Positions 1-5,427 of a DNA stretch of 6,483 nt are shown here, one piece after another (the first letter of the stretch is position 1; every line of letters starts with the position of its first letter). A program made the translations under genes and the position numbers. This stretch comes from Blastocatellia bacterium (GTDB taxonomy: Bacteria > Acidobacteriota > Blastocatellia > Pyrinomonadales > Pyrinomonadaceae): positions 73,301 to 79,783 of the forward strand of contig DNNE01000076.1 of NCBI GenBank assembly GCA_003487805.1. The letters run 5' to 3'. The notes under the pieces were generated by a model. It worked only from the letters and a program-made list of their open reading frames with translations. It had not been told where the DNA came from and searched no databases.

Positions 1-294
1 TTTTACGAGCCCTCCCCGCCGATGGCTTTGAGCGAAATGAAAAAGTTAGGAGCGCAGGCGCACGAAAAATTCGACCTTGCCTACATCGGCATCGTGCATC
101 GCACCGGTCGTTTGGAGATCGGCGAGACAAGTGTCGTTATCAGCGTCGGCGCGCCGCATCGTCGGGCGGCCTTCGAAGCCTGCGAGTGGGCCATTCGCGA
201 ACTCAAACGTACCGTGCCGATTTGGAAGAAAGAAGTTTTTGAGGATGGCGAGATTTGGGTTGAGGGCGAGGACGTATCGAGTCCCGCCGGCTAA
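1..294 (+). CDS. moaE: Molybdopterin synthase catalytic subunit MoaE, C-terminal part (5' end outside window)
   Basis: The frame is open from base 1 and ends at TAA 292-294, so this is the last 97 codons of a gene that starts upstream. The ATG at 22 is internal, since the residues before it (FYEPSPP) fit the usual lead-in to the conserved MALxEM stretch. MoaE is the large subunit of molybdopterin synthase. With MoaD thiocarboxylate it adds two sulfurs to precursor Z (cPMP) to make molybdopterin in the cytoplasm. Visible family signatures, numbered from the first window codon, are IVHRTGRLEIGE (31-42), APHRRAAFEAC (51-61) and VPIWKKE (72-78), the last carrying the active-site lysine region, followed by a WVEG close to the C-terminus. 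The C-terminus is at the expected place, so the gene looks intact as far as can be seen. The next gene starts 38 bp later and is unrelated to cofactor synthesis. Confidence 0.93.
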   Translation, partial: FYEPSPPMALSEMKKLGAQAHEKFDLAYIGIVHRTGRLEIGETSVVISVGAPHRRAAFEACEWAIRELKRTVPIWKKEVFEDGEIWVEGEDVSSPAG

Positions 295-297
295 TAC

Positions 298-327
298 TTG
301 ATGATTGTTCCTGACAGTGTCTAGAAT
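298..327 (+). promoter_or_regulatory. Candidate sigma70-type promoter for the DUF433 gene
   Basis: TTGATG (298-303, 4/6 to TTGACA) is separated by 18 bp from TAGAAT (322-327, 5/6 to TATAAT) in the short gap after moaE. Transcription would begin about 6-7 bases after the -10 box, that is at or next to the ATG at 333. No Shine-Dalgarno sequence is visible before that ATG. This is pattern matching by eye only. Confidence 0.35.
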
Positions 328-332
328 TAGTC

Positions 333-644
333 ATGGCTTCGGACAATAATTACGTTAGCTCTGATAACGATTCTTATCGAATCACCGGCACTCGCGTCTC
401 GCTGGATTCGATTGTCTATGACTATCTGAGCGGACTATCCCCTGAAGCGATTGCCGACAACTTCGATACGCTTTCACTCGAGCAAGTGTACGGCGCAATC
501 ACCTTCTACTTGTCACATCGCGATGAAGTTGACCGGCACCTGATGCATAACCGCGCCAAGTTCGACGCCTTGCGCAAACAGGCCCGCGAATCCAACCCTC
601 TCCTCTGTCGAAAACTAGAAGAGACGCTAGAGGCTCTCTCTTGA
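333..644 (+). CDS. DUF433 family protein, probable antitoxin
   Basis: A 103-aa protein. Residues about 14-66 match the DUF433 pattern: a short strand and turn (YRITGTRVSLDSIVYDYLSG), then SPEAIADNFDTLSLEQVYGAITFYLSHRDEVD, a winged-helix-like fold. DUF433 proteins are commonly encoded immediately upstream of a DUF5615 PIN-like nuclease and are regarded as its antitoxin, probably also binding DNA at their own promoter. The C-terminal third (about 70-103) is charged and helical, as expected for a toxin-binding tail. The stop codon overlaps a TTG (TTGA, 641-644) that opens a short remnant resembling the expected toxin start, so the partner seems lost. I chose the ATG at 333. No clear ribosome-binding site precedes it, but a promoter-like pair places the transcript start at the ATG. 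The family call comes from remembered motifs. The antitoxin role is inference from family context. Confidence 0.75.
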   Translation: MASDNNYVSSDNDSYRITGTRVSLDSIVYDYLSGLSPEAIADNFDTLSLEQVYGAITFYLSHRDEVDRHLMHNRAKFDALRKQARESNPLLCRKLEETLEALS

Positions 645-691
645 AGATCCGCTTCCAAGCCGACGCGGATCTGCGCGTTCCTACATTGTGA
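641..691 (+). pseudogene. Truncated start of a DUF5615 (PIN-like) toxin gene
   Basis: From the TTG that overlaps the antitoxin stop, the frame reads LKIRFQADADLRVPTL and then stops at TGA 689-691. The beginning KIRFQADADL is very like the N-terminus of DUF5615 proteins, where the acidic residues belong to the PIN-like metal site. An intact member would be roughly 100 residues or more, so only the first 11 or so residues survive and the match seems to end near base 676. The overlapping start/stop arrangement is what an intact antitoxin-toxin pair would show. The next gene begins inside the remnant's stop (TGATG, 689-693). The alternative is that the resemblance is chance over a very short stretch, but position, frame and overlap all agree with a remnant. 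Confidence 0.6.
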
Positions 692-1506
692 TGAAAGTCG
701 AAGTGTCAAAGCTCTTTAGCCTGAATTTTGTTCCCGACTGGGTCGCAAACGCGCATGTCGGCGATGGTGTATACATTCAAGAGATTAAGTTGAGCGGCTG
801 GCTTGCGGACTTTTGCAAGAAACTTCAAAGGGTTAGCGAAGAGTTTTATCAGGACTTACTTGTTTTTCAGAGGTTCCAATGGCGCCCGTATACTCACCGC
901 TTCTATATTTCTTTGGACGGTGCGGAGAGTTGGAACGACGAGCGCGTCAAACGTGCTACAGAATCAATCTATAAAGCCACGGTGTTGTCCAGAGTTGTTA
1001 GACCGACCCAAGTAGCTCTGCATGGTGTGATGTATTTGTGCGAACTTTCTGACTCTCCCCATAGTTTCATTCTGCCTTGGACTGACTCCGGATTTTATGG
1101 AACAGCGTGGGTGGATGGTGATCGTCCCCTAACTCAAACCGACGCTGTCAAAATGGCGGAATACTGGCCGGCAGTTCAATACTTTTACGACAACTACACT
1201 AGATATCAGAGGATCTGGAGTGGTCTTCAGTTTTTCAATGACGGATACCATTTGCCTCAGACCAATCTGAGACACGTCATCTTTCATGCAGCACTCGAGT
1301 CGATGATTTGCACAAATCGGTTCAACAATAGAAGGCAAGTGACGAAGCGCCTACCCCAGCTTATCGACACTACGGAAGATCAGGCTGCTGCGATCTATGA
1401 CTTCTGTTGCGAGGTAAAGCATGCCGCCGGCCCTTCACTGAAATACTCACAAGATGTTCACTCGCTTGATCCTCGTGACCGTGAAAGATATGAAGCTGTT
1501 ATGTAG
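691..1506 (+). CDS. Uncharacterised protein with Apea-like HEPN-type C-terminal region; probably truncated by an in-frame TAG
   Basis: 271 codons from ATG 691 (a GTG at 688 would add one residue); no Shine-Dalgarno is visible. The N-terminal ~175 residues are aromatic-rich and I do not recognise them. From about residue 172 (numbered from the GTG) the pattern resembles Apea-type HEPN proteins: RYQRIWSGLQFF, then HAALESMICTNRF, a KRLPQLI segment, and AAIYDFCCEVKHAAG at 234-248. In active HEPN RNases the last motif has R-x4-6-H. Here the histidine is H245 and the usual arginine position is C240, so catalysis is doubtful. HEPN proteins often act as RNases in defence or toxin-antitoxin systems, but no function can be assigned here. 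The frame stops at TAG 1504-1506 yet continues with coding-like sequence to 1611. Codon and base usage appear more AT-rich than in moaE or gyrA, suggesting transfer. HEPN assignment is inference from motifs; no search was possible. Confidence 0.6.
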   Translation: MKVEVSKLFSLNFVPDWVANAHVGDGVYIQEIKLSGWLADFCKKLQRVSEEFYQDLLVFQRFQWRPYTHRFYISLDGAESWNDERVKRATESIYKATVLSRVVRPTQVALHGVMYLCELSDSPHSFILPWTDSGFYGTAWVDGDRPLTQTDAVKMAEYWPAVQYFYDNYTRYQRIWSGLQFFNDGYHLPQTNLRHVIFHAALESMICTNRFNNRRQVTKRLPQLIDTTEDQAAAIYDFCCEVKHAAGPSLKYSQDVHSLDPRDRERYEAVM

Positions 1507-1611
1507 CTGGAAGGGTCGTTGCGGAAGCTGTTCGCGAAAGCCTTCGAGAGTCGAACCTTTGCGGACGAACTAGCAGATGCCGCGGTATTGGAAGCTAATT
1601 ACCCCGTCTAG
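1507..1611 (+). pseudogene. Probable severed C-terminal tail of the HEPN-like gene
   Basis: Immediately after the TAG at 1504-1506 the same frame stays open for 34 codons and ends at TAG 1609-1611. The residues begin LEGSLRKLFAKAFESR and continue with an alanine- and acid-rich helix, ending ANYPV. This looks like genuine amphipathic protein. A terminal helix at about this point is also common in HEPN-type proteins of about 300 residues (306 codons in all, counting the TAG position). The simplest reading is a nonsense mutation in a formerly continuous gene; CAG or GAG to TAG would each need one change. Amber readthrough or a base error in the sequence are alternatives. Confidence 0.55.
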
Positions 1612-1650
1612 TATTGGCATCTTGCTCAGCCAACCGATGGGCGCTGCCTT

Positions 1651-1680
1651 CGCTCCGTTAGGAGCGAGATGTTTATAGCC
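1651..1680 (+). repeat. REP-like unit 1
   Basis: Hairpin CGCTCC-gtta-GGAGCG (1651-1666) followed by agatgtttatagcc. It carries the complete tail in + orientation. Confidence 0.6.
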
Positions 1681-1701
1681 CCGGACTCCATTCAAGACTT
1701 A

Positions 1702-1764
1702 AAGCTCCTTTAGGAGCGAAATGTCCTCGACTAAGAGCACCACATTTCGCTCCTAAAGGAGCTT
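1702..1764. repeat. Perfect 23-bp inverted repeat formed by REP-like units 2 and 3
   Basis: Arms 1702-1724 and 1742-1764 are exact reverse complements, separated by a 17-nt loop. Each arm itself contains a smaller palindrome, GCTCCTTTAGGAGC (1704-1717) and its counterpart (1745-1762 region), followed by the gaaatgt start of the tail. The tail is cut short in both compared with unit 1. In RNA the two arms could form one long 23-bp stem or two small hairpins. It could act as a bidirectional transcription end or RNA stabiliser between the convergent genes, although no T-run follows the stem. Confidence 0.75.
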
Positions 1765-1786
1765 GGGGTTTGGGAATTGCTTCACA

Positions 1787-1815
1787 GCTATAAACATTCA
1801 ACCCCTACGGGGTTG
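1787..1815 (-). repeat. REP-like unit 4 with altered stem, directly after gyrA
   Basis: Read on the minus strand this is hairpin CAACCCC-gta-GGGGTTG followed by aatgtttatagc. The stem sequence differs from the GCTCC/GGAGC of the other units, but both sides changed together so pairing is kept, while the tail is the same. It begins 4 bp after the gyrA stop codon, so it would be the first structure in the gyrA 3' untranslated RNA. No T-run follows, which argues against a standard intrinsic terminator. Confidence 0.6.
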
Positions 1816-1819
1816 CAGC

Positions 1820-4378
1820 TTACGAAACCTCGCCCGTATCCTCGTCCGTACTCGCCGCCTCGACTAACGAAGCGCTCGTCACCATGTCGCCTTCATCGGT
1901 TTTGATCAGACGCACACCCTGAGCACTGCGTCCGGTCTTGCGAATGTTGTCGGCTTCCAGGCGAATCAGCTTTGCCTGCTGAGTAATAATCATAATCTCT
2001 GAGTCGGCGTCGACTGGAAATACGGCGACGACCTTGCCGGTTTTCTCAGTCGTCTTCATATTGATGACGCCTTTGCCGCCGCGCGATTGCAGACGATAAG
2101 TCGAGATCGGAGTCTGCTTGCCATAGCCCTGCTCAGAAACCGACAGCATCTTTTCGTTGTCGTCAGCCGAGACAGCGCAGACCGAAACCACATAATCGTC
2201 TTTGCGCAGATCGATGCCGCGCGTGCCGCGGGTCGCGCGCCCCATGGGCCGCGCATTCTTCTCGTCAAAGCGAATCGCGAACCCGTTGTGCGTCGCGATG
2301 AAGATTCGCTTCGTGCCGTCTGTCAGCACCACGTCGAGCAGTTCGTCGCCTTCGTCGATATTGATGGCGATGATTCCGTTCGAGCGAATGTTCTGAAAAT
2401 CCGACAACGCGGTCTTCTTGATTACGCCCTTTTTCGTGACCATGAGGACATAGCGACCTTCCGAGAATTCGCGCACCGGAACCACGCCCGCAAGTTTCCG
2501 CTCGGAAGAAATCTGGATGAGATTGACGACCGCTTTTCCGCGCGATGCCGCCGCCGCATCCGGCACTTCGTGCACCTTCATTTTATAAACCAGTCCGTCG
2601 TCGGTGAAGACCATCAGGTAAGCATGGGTCGAAGCGATGAAGAGATGCTCGACAAAGTCTTCGTTCTTGGCCATCGCGCCAAAGCGGCCTTTGCCGCCGC
2701 GACCCTGGCGAGAATAAGTCGTTACCGGCGTGCGTTTGATGTAGCCACTTTTCGTAATGGTGATCGCAACGTCTTCGTCCGCGATCAAATCCTCTATCGA
2801 GTATTCGGTTCCTACCTCGGTAATCTCAGTGCGACGCCCCTGGCCGAATTCTTTCTTTACTTCTTCGAGCTCTTCGGTGATTACCCGGCGCAGCGATTGT
2901 TCGTTACCCAGAATCTCTTCCAGCTCGGCAATCAGTTTGATGATCGATTCGTACTCATCAACGATCTTCTGGCGCTCCAGAGCCGACAGTCGCCGCAACT
3001 GCAAATCAAGAATCGCCTGGGCCTGAATCTCGGAAAACGCCAGCCCCTCCATTGTTTTCTTCAGCTTCGGCAGGTATTTATTGAGCGGCTCGTTAGACGG
3101 AATTCCTTTCCACGACTTCACTTCGCTGGTCGTTTTCAGATCGCCAGTCAGCCACTGCCGCGCTTCATCAACCGAACGTGAATTGCGAATCAGGGTCACG
3201 ATGGAATCGAGCGCATCAATGGCTTTTGTCAAACCCTCGAGGATGTGAGCGCGCGCTCTGGCTTTTCGCAGTTCGTATTCAGTGCGGCGGCGCACCACCT
3301 CGCGCCGAAAATCGATGAACGCCTCGAGGATCTGCTTCAAATTCAGCACCCGAGGCTGGCCATTGACGATTGCCAAATTGATGACGCCGAACGAAGATTG
3401 CATCGGCGTGAGCTTGAATAGTTTGTTCAAGACTACTTGCGGCACCGCATCACGCTTCAACTCGACGACGATGCGCATCCCCTGGCGATCGGATTCATCA
3501 CGCACTTCAGAGATGCCTTCGAGTTTCTTCTCATTGGCCAGCTCGGCGATTCGCTCAATCAGCCTGGCCTTATTAACCTGAAACGGAATCTCAGAAATGA
3601 TCACAGCGTCCCGCTCATGCGAGCCACGGCCGATACGATCGATCGAGGCCTTCGCGCGCATTTGCAGAATTCCGCGACCAGTACGATATGAGTTTTTTAT
3701 CTCTTCGCGGCCGCAGATAAAGCCGCCCGTGGGAAAATCAGGACCCTTGACTATCTTCAGCAATTTTTCGATATCAATTTCAGGATCGCCAATGACCGCG
3801 ATCGTCGCATCGATAATTTCCGTCAGATTGTGCGGCGCAATCTTCGTCGCCATACCAACCGCGATTCCGTCTGATCCGTTGATCAATAGATTCGGAATAC
3901 GCGTTGGCAGGACTGTCGGCTCGCTCAATGACTCGTCATAGTTCGGTTGAAAGTTGACGGTTTCCTTTTCGATGTCGGCGAGCACTTCGTTAGCCAGCTT
4001 CGCCATGCGCACTTCGGTATAACGCATCGCCGCGGGAGCATCTCCATCAACCGATCCAAAGTTTCCCTGTCCATCGATCAACGGGTAACGCATCGAAAAG
4101 TCCTGGGCCATGCGCACGATCGTGTCGTACACGGCCGTGTCACCGTGCGGATGATACTTACCGATCACGTCGCCAACGACGCGGGCGCTTTTCTTGTAGG
4201 ACTTGTTGTAAGCATTGCCCAGCTCGTGCATGGCCCAGAGGACGCGGCGGTGCACCGGCTTCAAACCGTCGCGCACGTCGGGCAAAGCGCGTCCGATGAT
4301 CACTGACATGGCATAGTCCAGATAGGACCGCCGCATCTCGTCTTCGATACTTACGTGTTGTCGTTCAATGGTTTCCAT
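1820..4378 (-). CDS. gyrA: DNA gyrase subunit A
   Basis: A complete 852-aa GyrA, close to the usual length (about 800-900). With GyrB it forms the A2B2 type II topoisomerase that introduces negative supercoils using ATP. The N-terminal breakage-reunion domain (about 1-500) includes the quinolone-determining region at about 65-104, with KYHPHGDTAVYDTIV. The position equivalent to E. coli Ser83 is T81 and that of Asp87 is D85. The catalytic tyrosine is Y120 in AAMRYTE. The coiled-coil/tower region contains EIQAQAILDLQLRRLSALE (450-468). The C-terminal beta-pinwheel (about 515-840) carries a GyrA-box QGRGGKG (558-564), needed for DNA wrapping, which favours gyrase over topoisomerase IV. A second box-like motif, QSRGGKG, lies at 764-770. 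The tail is short and mildly acidic. The ATG is preceded by a good ribosome-binding site. The gene stands alone; gyrB is not in the window. Confidence 0.98.
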   Translation of the reverse strand: METIERQHVSIEDEMRRSYLDYAMSVIIGRALPDVRDGLKPVHRRVLWAMHELGNAYNKSYKKSARVVGDVIGKYHPHGDTAVYDTIVRMAQDFSMRYPLIDGQGNFGSVDGDAPAAMRYTEVRMAKLANEVLADIEKETVNFQPNYDESLSEPTVLPTRIPNLLINGSDGIAVGMATKIAPHNLTEIIDATIAVIGDPEIDIEKLLKIVKGPDFPTGGFICGREEIKNSYRTGRGILQMRAKASIDRIGRGSHERDAVIISEIPFQVNKARLIERIAELANEKKLEGISEVRDESDRQGMRIVVELKRDAVPQVVLNKLFKLTPMQSSFGVINLAIVNGQPRVLNLKQILEAFIDFRREVVRRRTEYELRKARARAHILEGLTKAIDALDSIVTLIRNSRSVDEARQWLTGDLKTTSEVKSWKGIPSNEPLNKYLPKLKKTMEGLAFSEIQAQAILDLQLRRLSALERQKIVDEYESIIKLIAELEEILGNEQSLRRVITEELEEVKKEFGQGRRTEITEVGTEYSIEDLIADEDVAITITKSGYIKRTPVTTYSRQGRGGKGRFGAMAKNEDFVEHLFIASTHAYLMVFTDDGLVYKMKVHEVPDAAAASRGKAVVNLIQISSERKLAGVVPVREFSEGRYVLMVTKKGVIKKTALSDFQNIRSNGIIAINIDEGDELLDVVLTDGTKRIFIATHNGFAIRFDEKNARPMGRATRGTRGIDLRKDDYVVSVCAVSADDNEKMLSVSEQGYGKQTPISTYRLQSRGGKGVINMKTTEKTGKVVAVFPVDADSEIMIITQQAKLIRLEADNIRKTGRSAQGVRLIKTDEGDMVTSASLVEAASTDEDTGEVS

Positions 4379-4386
4379 TAATCAAA

Positions 4387-4393
4387 CCTTTCC
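4387..4393 (-). promoter_or_regulatory. gyrA ribosome-binding site
   Basis: On the minus strand GGAAAGG lies 8 nt before the gyrA ATG. This supports the chosen start, which also matches the usual N-terminus of GyrA (short lead-in, then EDEMRRSYLDYAMSVI). Confidence 0.65.
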
Positions 4394-4439
4394 GGTTACA
4401 ATCCGCGCGGTCCCCACCGGCTCACATAGATAACGTTTT

Positions 4440-4456
4440 CGATAGCATTTCTATCG
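4440..4456. promoter_or_regulatory. Palindrome, possible operator upstream of gyrA
   Basis: CGATAG-cattt-CTATCG is a perfect inverted repeat with 6-bp arms and a 5-nt centre, located 62-78 bp upstream of the gyrA start codon. An operator-like spacing is compatible with a dimeric repressor, or it could form a small hairpin in the gyrA leader. No known regulator site was recognised. Confidence 0.3.
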
Positions 4457-4540
4457 ATTTTTTTGGCACCGGTTCTTAATCGCTTTGAGTGGTATTCTTA
4501 GGTGCGCGATGGGGAATTTCATGCAGTCAATTTCGTCGTT

Positions 4541-4570
4541 ATTTTAACCCGAAACCGCAGTTCTTAGCAA
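4541..4570 (-). promoter_or_regulatory. Candidate sigma70-type promoter for gyrA
   Basis: On the minus strand TTGCTA (4565-4570, 4/6) and TAAAAT (4541-4546, 5/6) are 18 bp apart. This would give a gyrA leader of about 155 nt that includes the 4440-4456 palindrome. The match is modest and was found by eye. Confidence 0.28.
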
Positions 4571-4614
4571 CGCGCAAATTTGCTTGAAAGCCAATAAATT
4601 CGCGGCCAACGGAT

Positions 4615-5424
4615 GTGTTGCCTGATCTCGTCGACTCATCAGCCGATCGGATCTTGCAGCGCGATTCTCTGAGGAGAAATCTGACGCACGAAGAAAACAA
4701 AAAACGCCGCTTGCGCGAGCGCATCGCGCTTTCGCTACCCGTGCGCGTCACCTGCCGCGAGAGTATCGATCACGATTGGGTCGAGATGTCGCATCTGGTC
4801 GATCTGACTCCCTTCGGCGCGCGCCTGCGACTCAAACGCCCAAGTGAAGTTGGCCGGCTTTTGCAGCTGACCTTAAACATGCCGCGACAACTGCGCTGCT
4901 TCGACTACGCTGAGGATCAGTATCGCGTCTGGGCTTTGGTGAGAAACCTCAAGACGATAAATCCGCAGACGGAGAATGGGGCCGTCGTCGAGGTTGGTGT
5001 CGCGTTTGTCGGCAAGTATCCGCCGAAATCATTTGCCAGCGATCCCGCCCGGCGTTACGAGATTGCGCCGCTGCCGGCAGGGCTGTGGACGGTGCGCGAA
5101 GAATCGGGCGAAGTGCTCGCACAGGTTGATGACACGTTGGATAAGCGAGAAGTATCGCGGCACACGATTCCAATTGAAGTGACAGTCGAAGTGTTTGCGG
5201 ACAACGGGACTTTCTCGCCGGTGGAAAGTACGGTAACTGAGAATATCAGTAGCAAAGGCGCCGCCGTGTTCACGACGCTTGACCTAAAGCCAGGCCGTTT
5301 CGTCCGTCTGAGCAGTGGGTATTCGGGAACAAACATTCTGGCGGTAGTGCGCGAACGTCGCATCGGCGCCGACGGAATCGCGAGGCTGCATCTGCATTTC
5401 ATCGGTAGTGAGTGGCCGCTGTAA
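4615..5424 (+). CDS. Protein with two tandem PilZ-like domains
   Basis: Up to 269 aa from GTG 4615. PilZ domains bind cyclic di-GMP through an RxxxR motif and a (D/N)x(S/T)xxG motif on a beta-barrel. Both motifs occur twice. Domain 1 (about 30-135) has R32-LRE-R36 and D63-LTPF-G68, with threonine where serine is usual. Domain 2 (about 175-269) has R178-EVS-R182 and N210-ISSK-G215. There is no signal peptide, membrane segment or catalytic output domain, so it is probably a soluble cytoplasmic receptor or adaptor. The start is uncertain. Residues 1-22 look unlike protein of this family, while a strong GAGGAG (4671-4676) lies 4 nt before an in-frame CTG at 4681 that would give an N-terminus (M)THEENKKRRLRER, fitting PilZ proteins well. 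TTG 4654 is another option. The zinc-ribbon gene begins 3 bp after the stop, suggesting one operon. Function beyond c-di-GMP sensing is not visible. Confidence 0.75.
   Translation: MLPDLVDSSADRILQRDSLRRNLTHEENKKRRLRERIALSLPVRVTCRESIDHDWVEMSHLVDLTPFGARLRLKRPSEVGRLLQLTLNMPRQLRCFDYAEDQYRVWALVRNLKTINPQTENGAVVEVGVAFVGKYPPKSFASDPARRYEIAPLPAGLWTVREESGEVLAQVDDTLDKREVSRHTIPIEVTVEVFADNGTFSPVESTVTENISSKGAAVFTTLDLKPGRFVRLSSGYSGTNILAVVRERRIGADGIARLHLHFIGSEWPL
4671..4676 (+). promoter_or_regulatory. Shine-Dalgarno that may define a CTG start for the PilZ gene
   Basis: GAGGAG is the only strong Shine-Dalgarno in the gene's 5' region. It is followed after AAAT by an in-frame CTG (4681-4683). No ATG, GTG or TTG lies within suitable distance downstream in this frame. 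The upstream GTG at 4615 lacks a recognisable site. Confidence 0.4.
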
Positions 5425-5427
5425 GAA

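Larger units (their letters stand above)
1612..1819. repeat. Gene-free spacer with a cluster of four REP-like hairpin units
   Basis: No gene is seen between the HEPN-like gene and the gyrA stop. The stretch contains four related units, each a short GC-rich hairpin followed by a tail beginning gaaatgt or atgtttatagc. They lie at 1651-1680 (+), 1704-1724 (+), 1742-1762 (-) and 1787-1815 (-). Two point right and two point left, so the cluster as a whole is roughly symmetrical. Such arrangements are typical of REP/BIME-type interspersed repeats mobilised by RAYT-like transposases. No transposase is present in this window, so that mechanism is inference. The cluster also sits where transcripts from the two flanking convergent genes end. 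Confidence 0.7.
4379..4614. other. Divergent intergenic region between gyrA and the PilZ gene
   Basis: This 236-bp stretch is AT-richer than the flanking genes and has no credible gene. It should hold the promoters for both directions. It contains the gyrA ribosome-binding site, a 6-bp-arm palindrome at 4440-4456, and a weak minus-strand promoter pair at 4541-4570. I see no clear plus-strand promoter. No riboswitch or tRNA was recognised. Confidence 0.6.

Noticed and set aside
1702..1764. Inverted repeat as an intrinsic terminator
   Set aside because: Strong stem but no following U-run on either strand, so I list it as a repeat rather than as a terminator.
1651..1815. CRISPR array
   Set aside because: Units are in mixed orientation, differ in stem and have no regular spacers; a REP-like cluster explains them better.
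2087..3181. Long 364-codon open frame on the + strand inside gyrA
   Set aside because: It is fully antisense to an unmistakable gyrA, has Arg/His-rich low-plausibility composition and no recognisable domain. Codon bias of gyrA explains the openness.
4133..4142. T81 in GyrA as a quinolone-resistance change
   Set aside because: Threonine at the Ser83-equivalent position is a natural variant in many bacteria and D85 is kept; no inference on resistance is justified.
3947..4306. Antisense frame of 119 codons over the gyrA 5' region
   Set aside because: Mirror of the conserved gyrase active-site coding sequence; no ribosome-binding site or family resemblance.
4518..4545. TTCATG-N16-TATTTT as a promoter for the PilZ operon
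   Set aside because: Only 3/6 and 4/6 matches; AT-rich intergenic DNA gives such pairs by chance.
4613..4672. Short ATG frame of 19 codons ending just at the PilZ Shine-Dalgarno, a possible leader peptide
   Set aside because: No ribosome-binding site, no amino-acid run suggestive of attenuation, and no terminator/antiterminator pair visible. Position alone is not enough.
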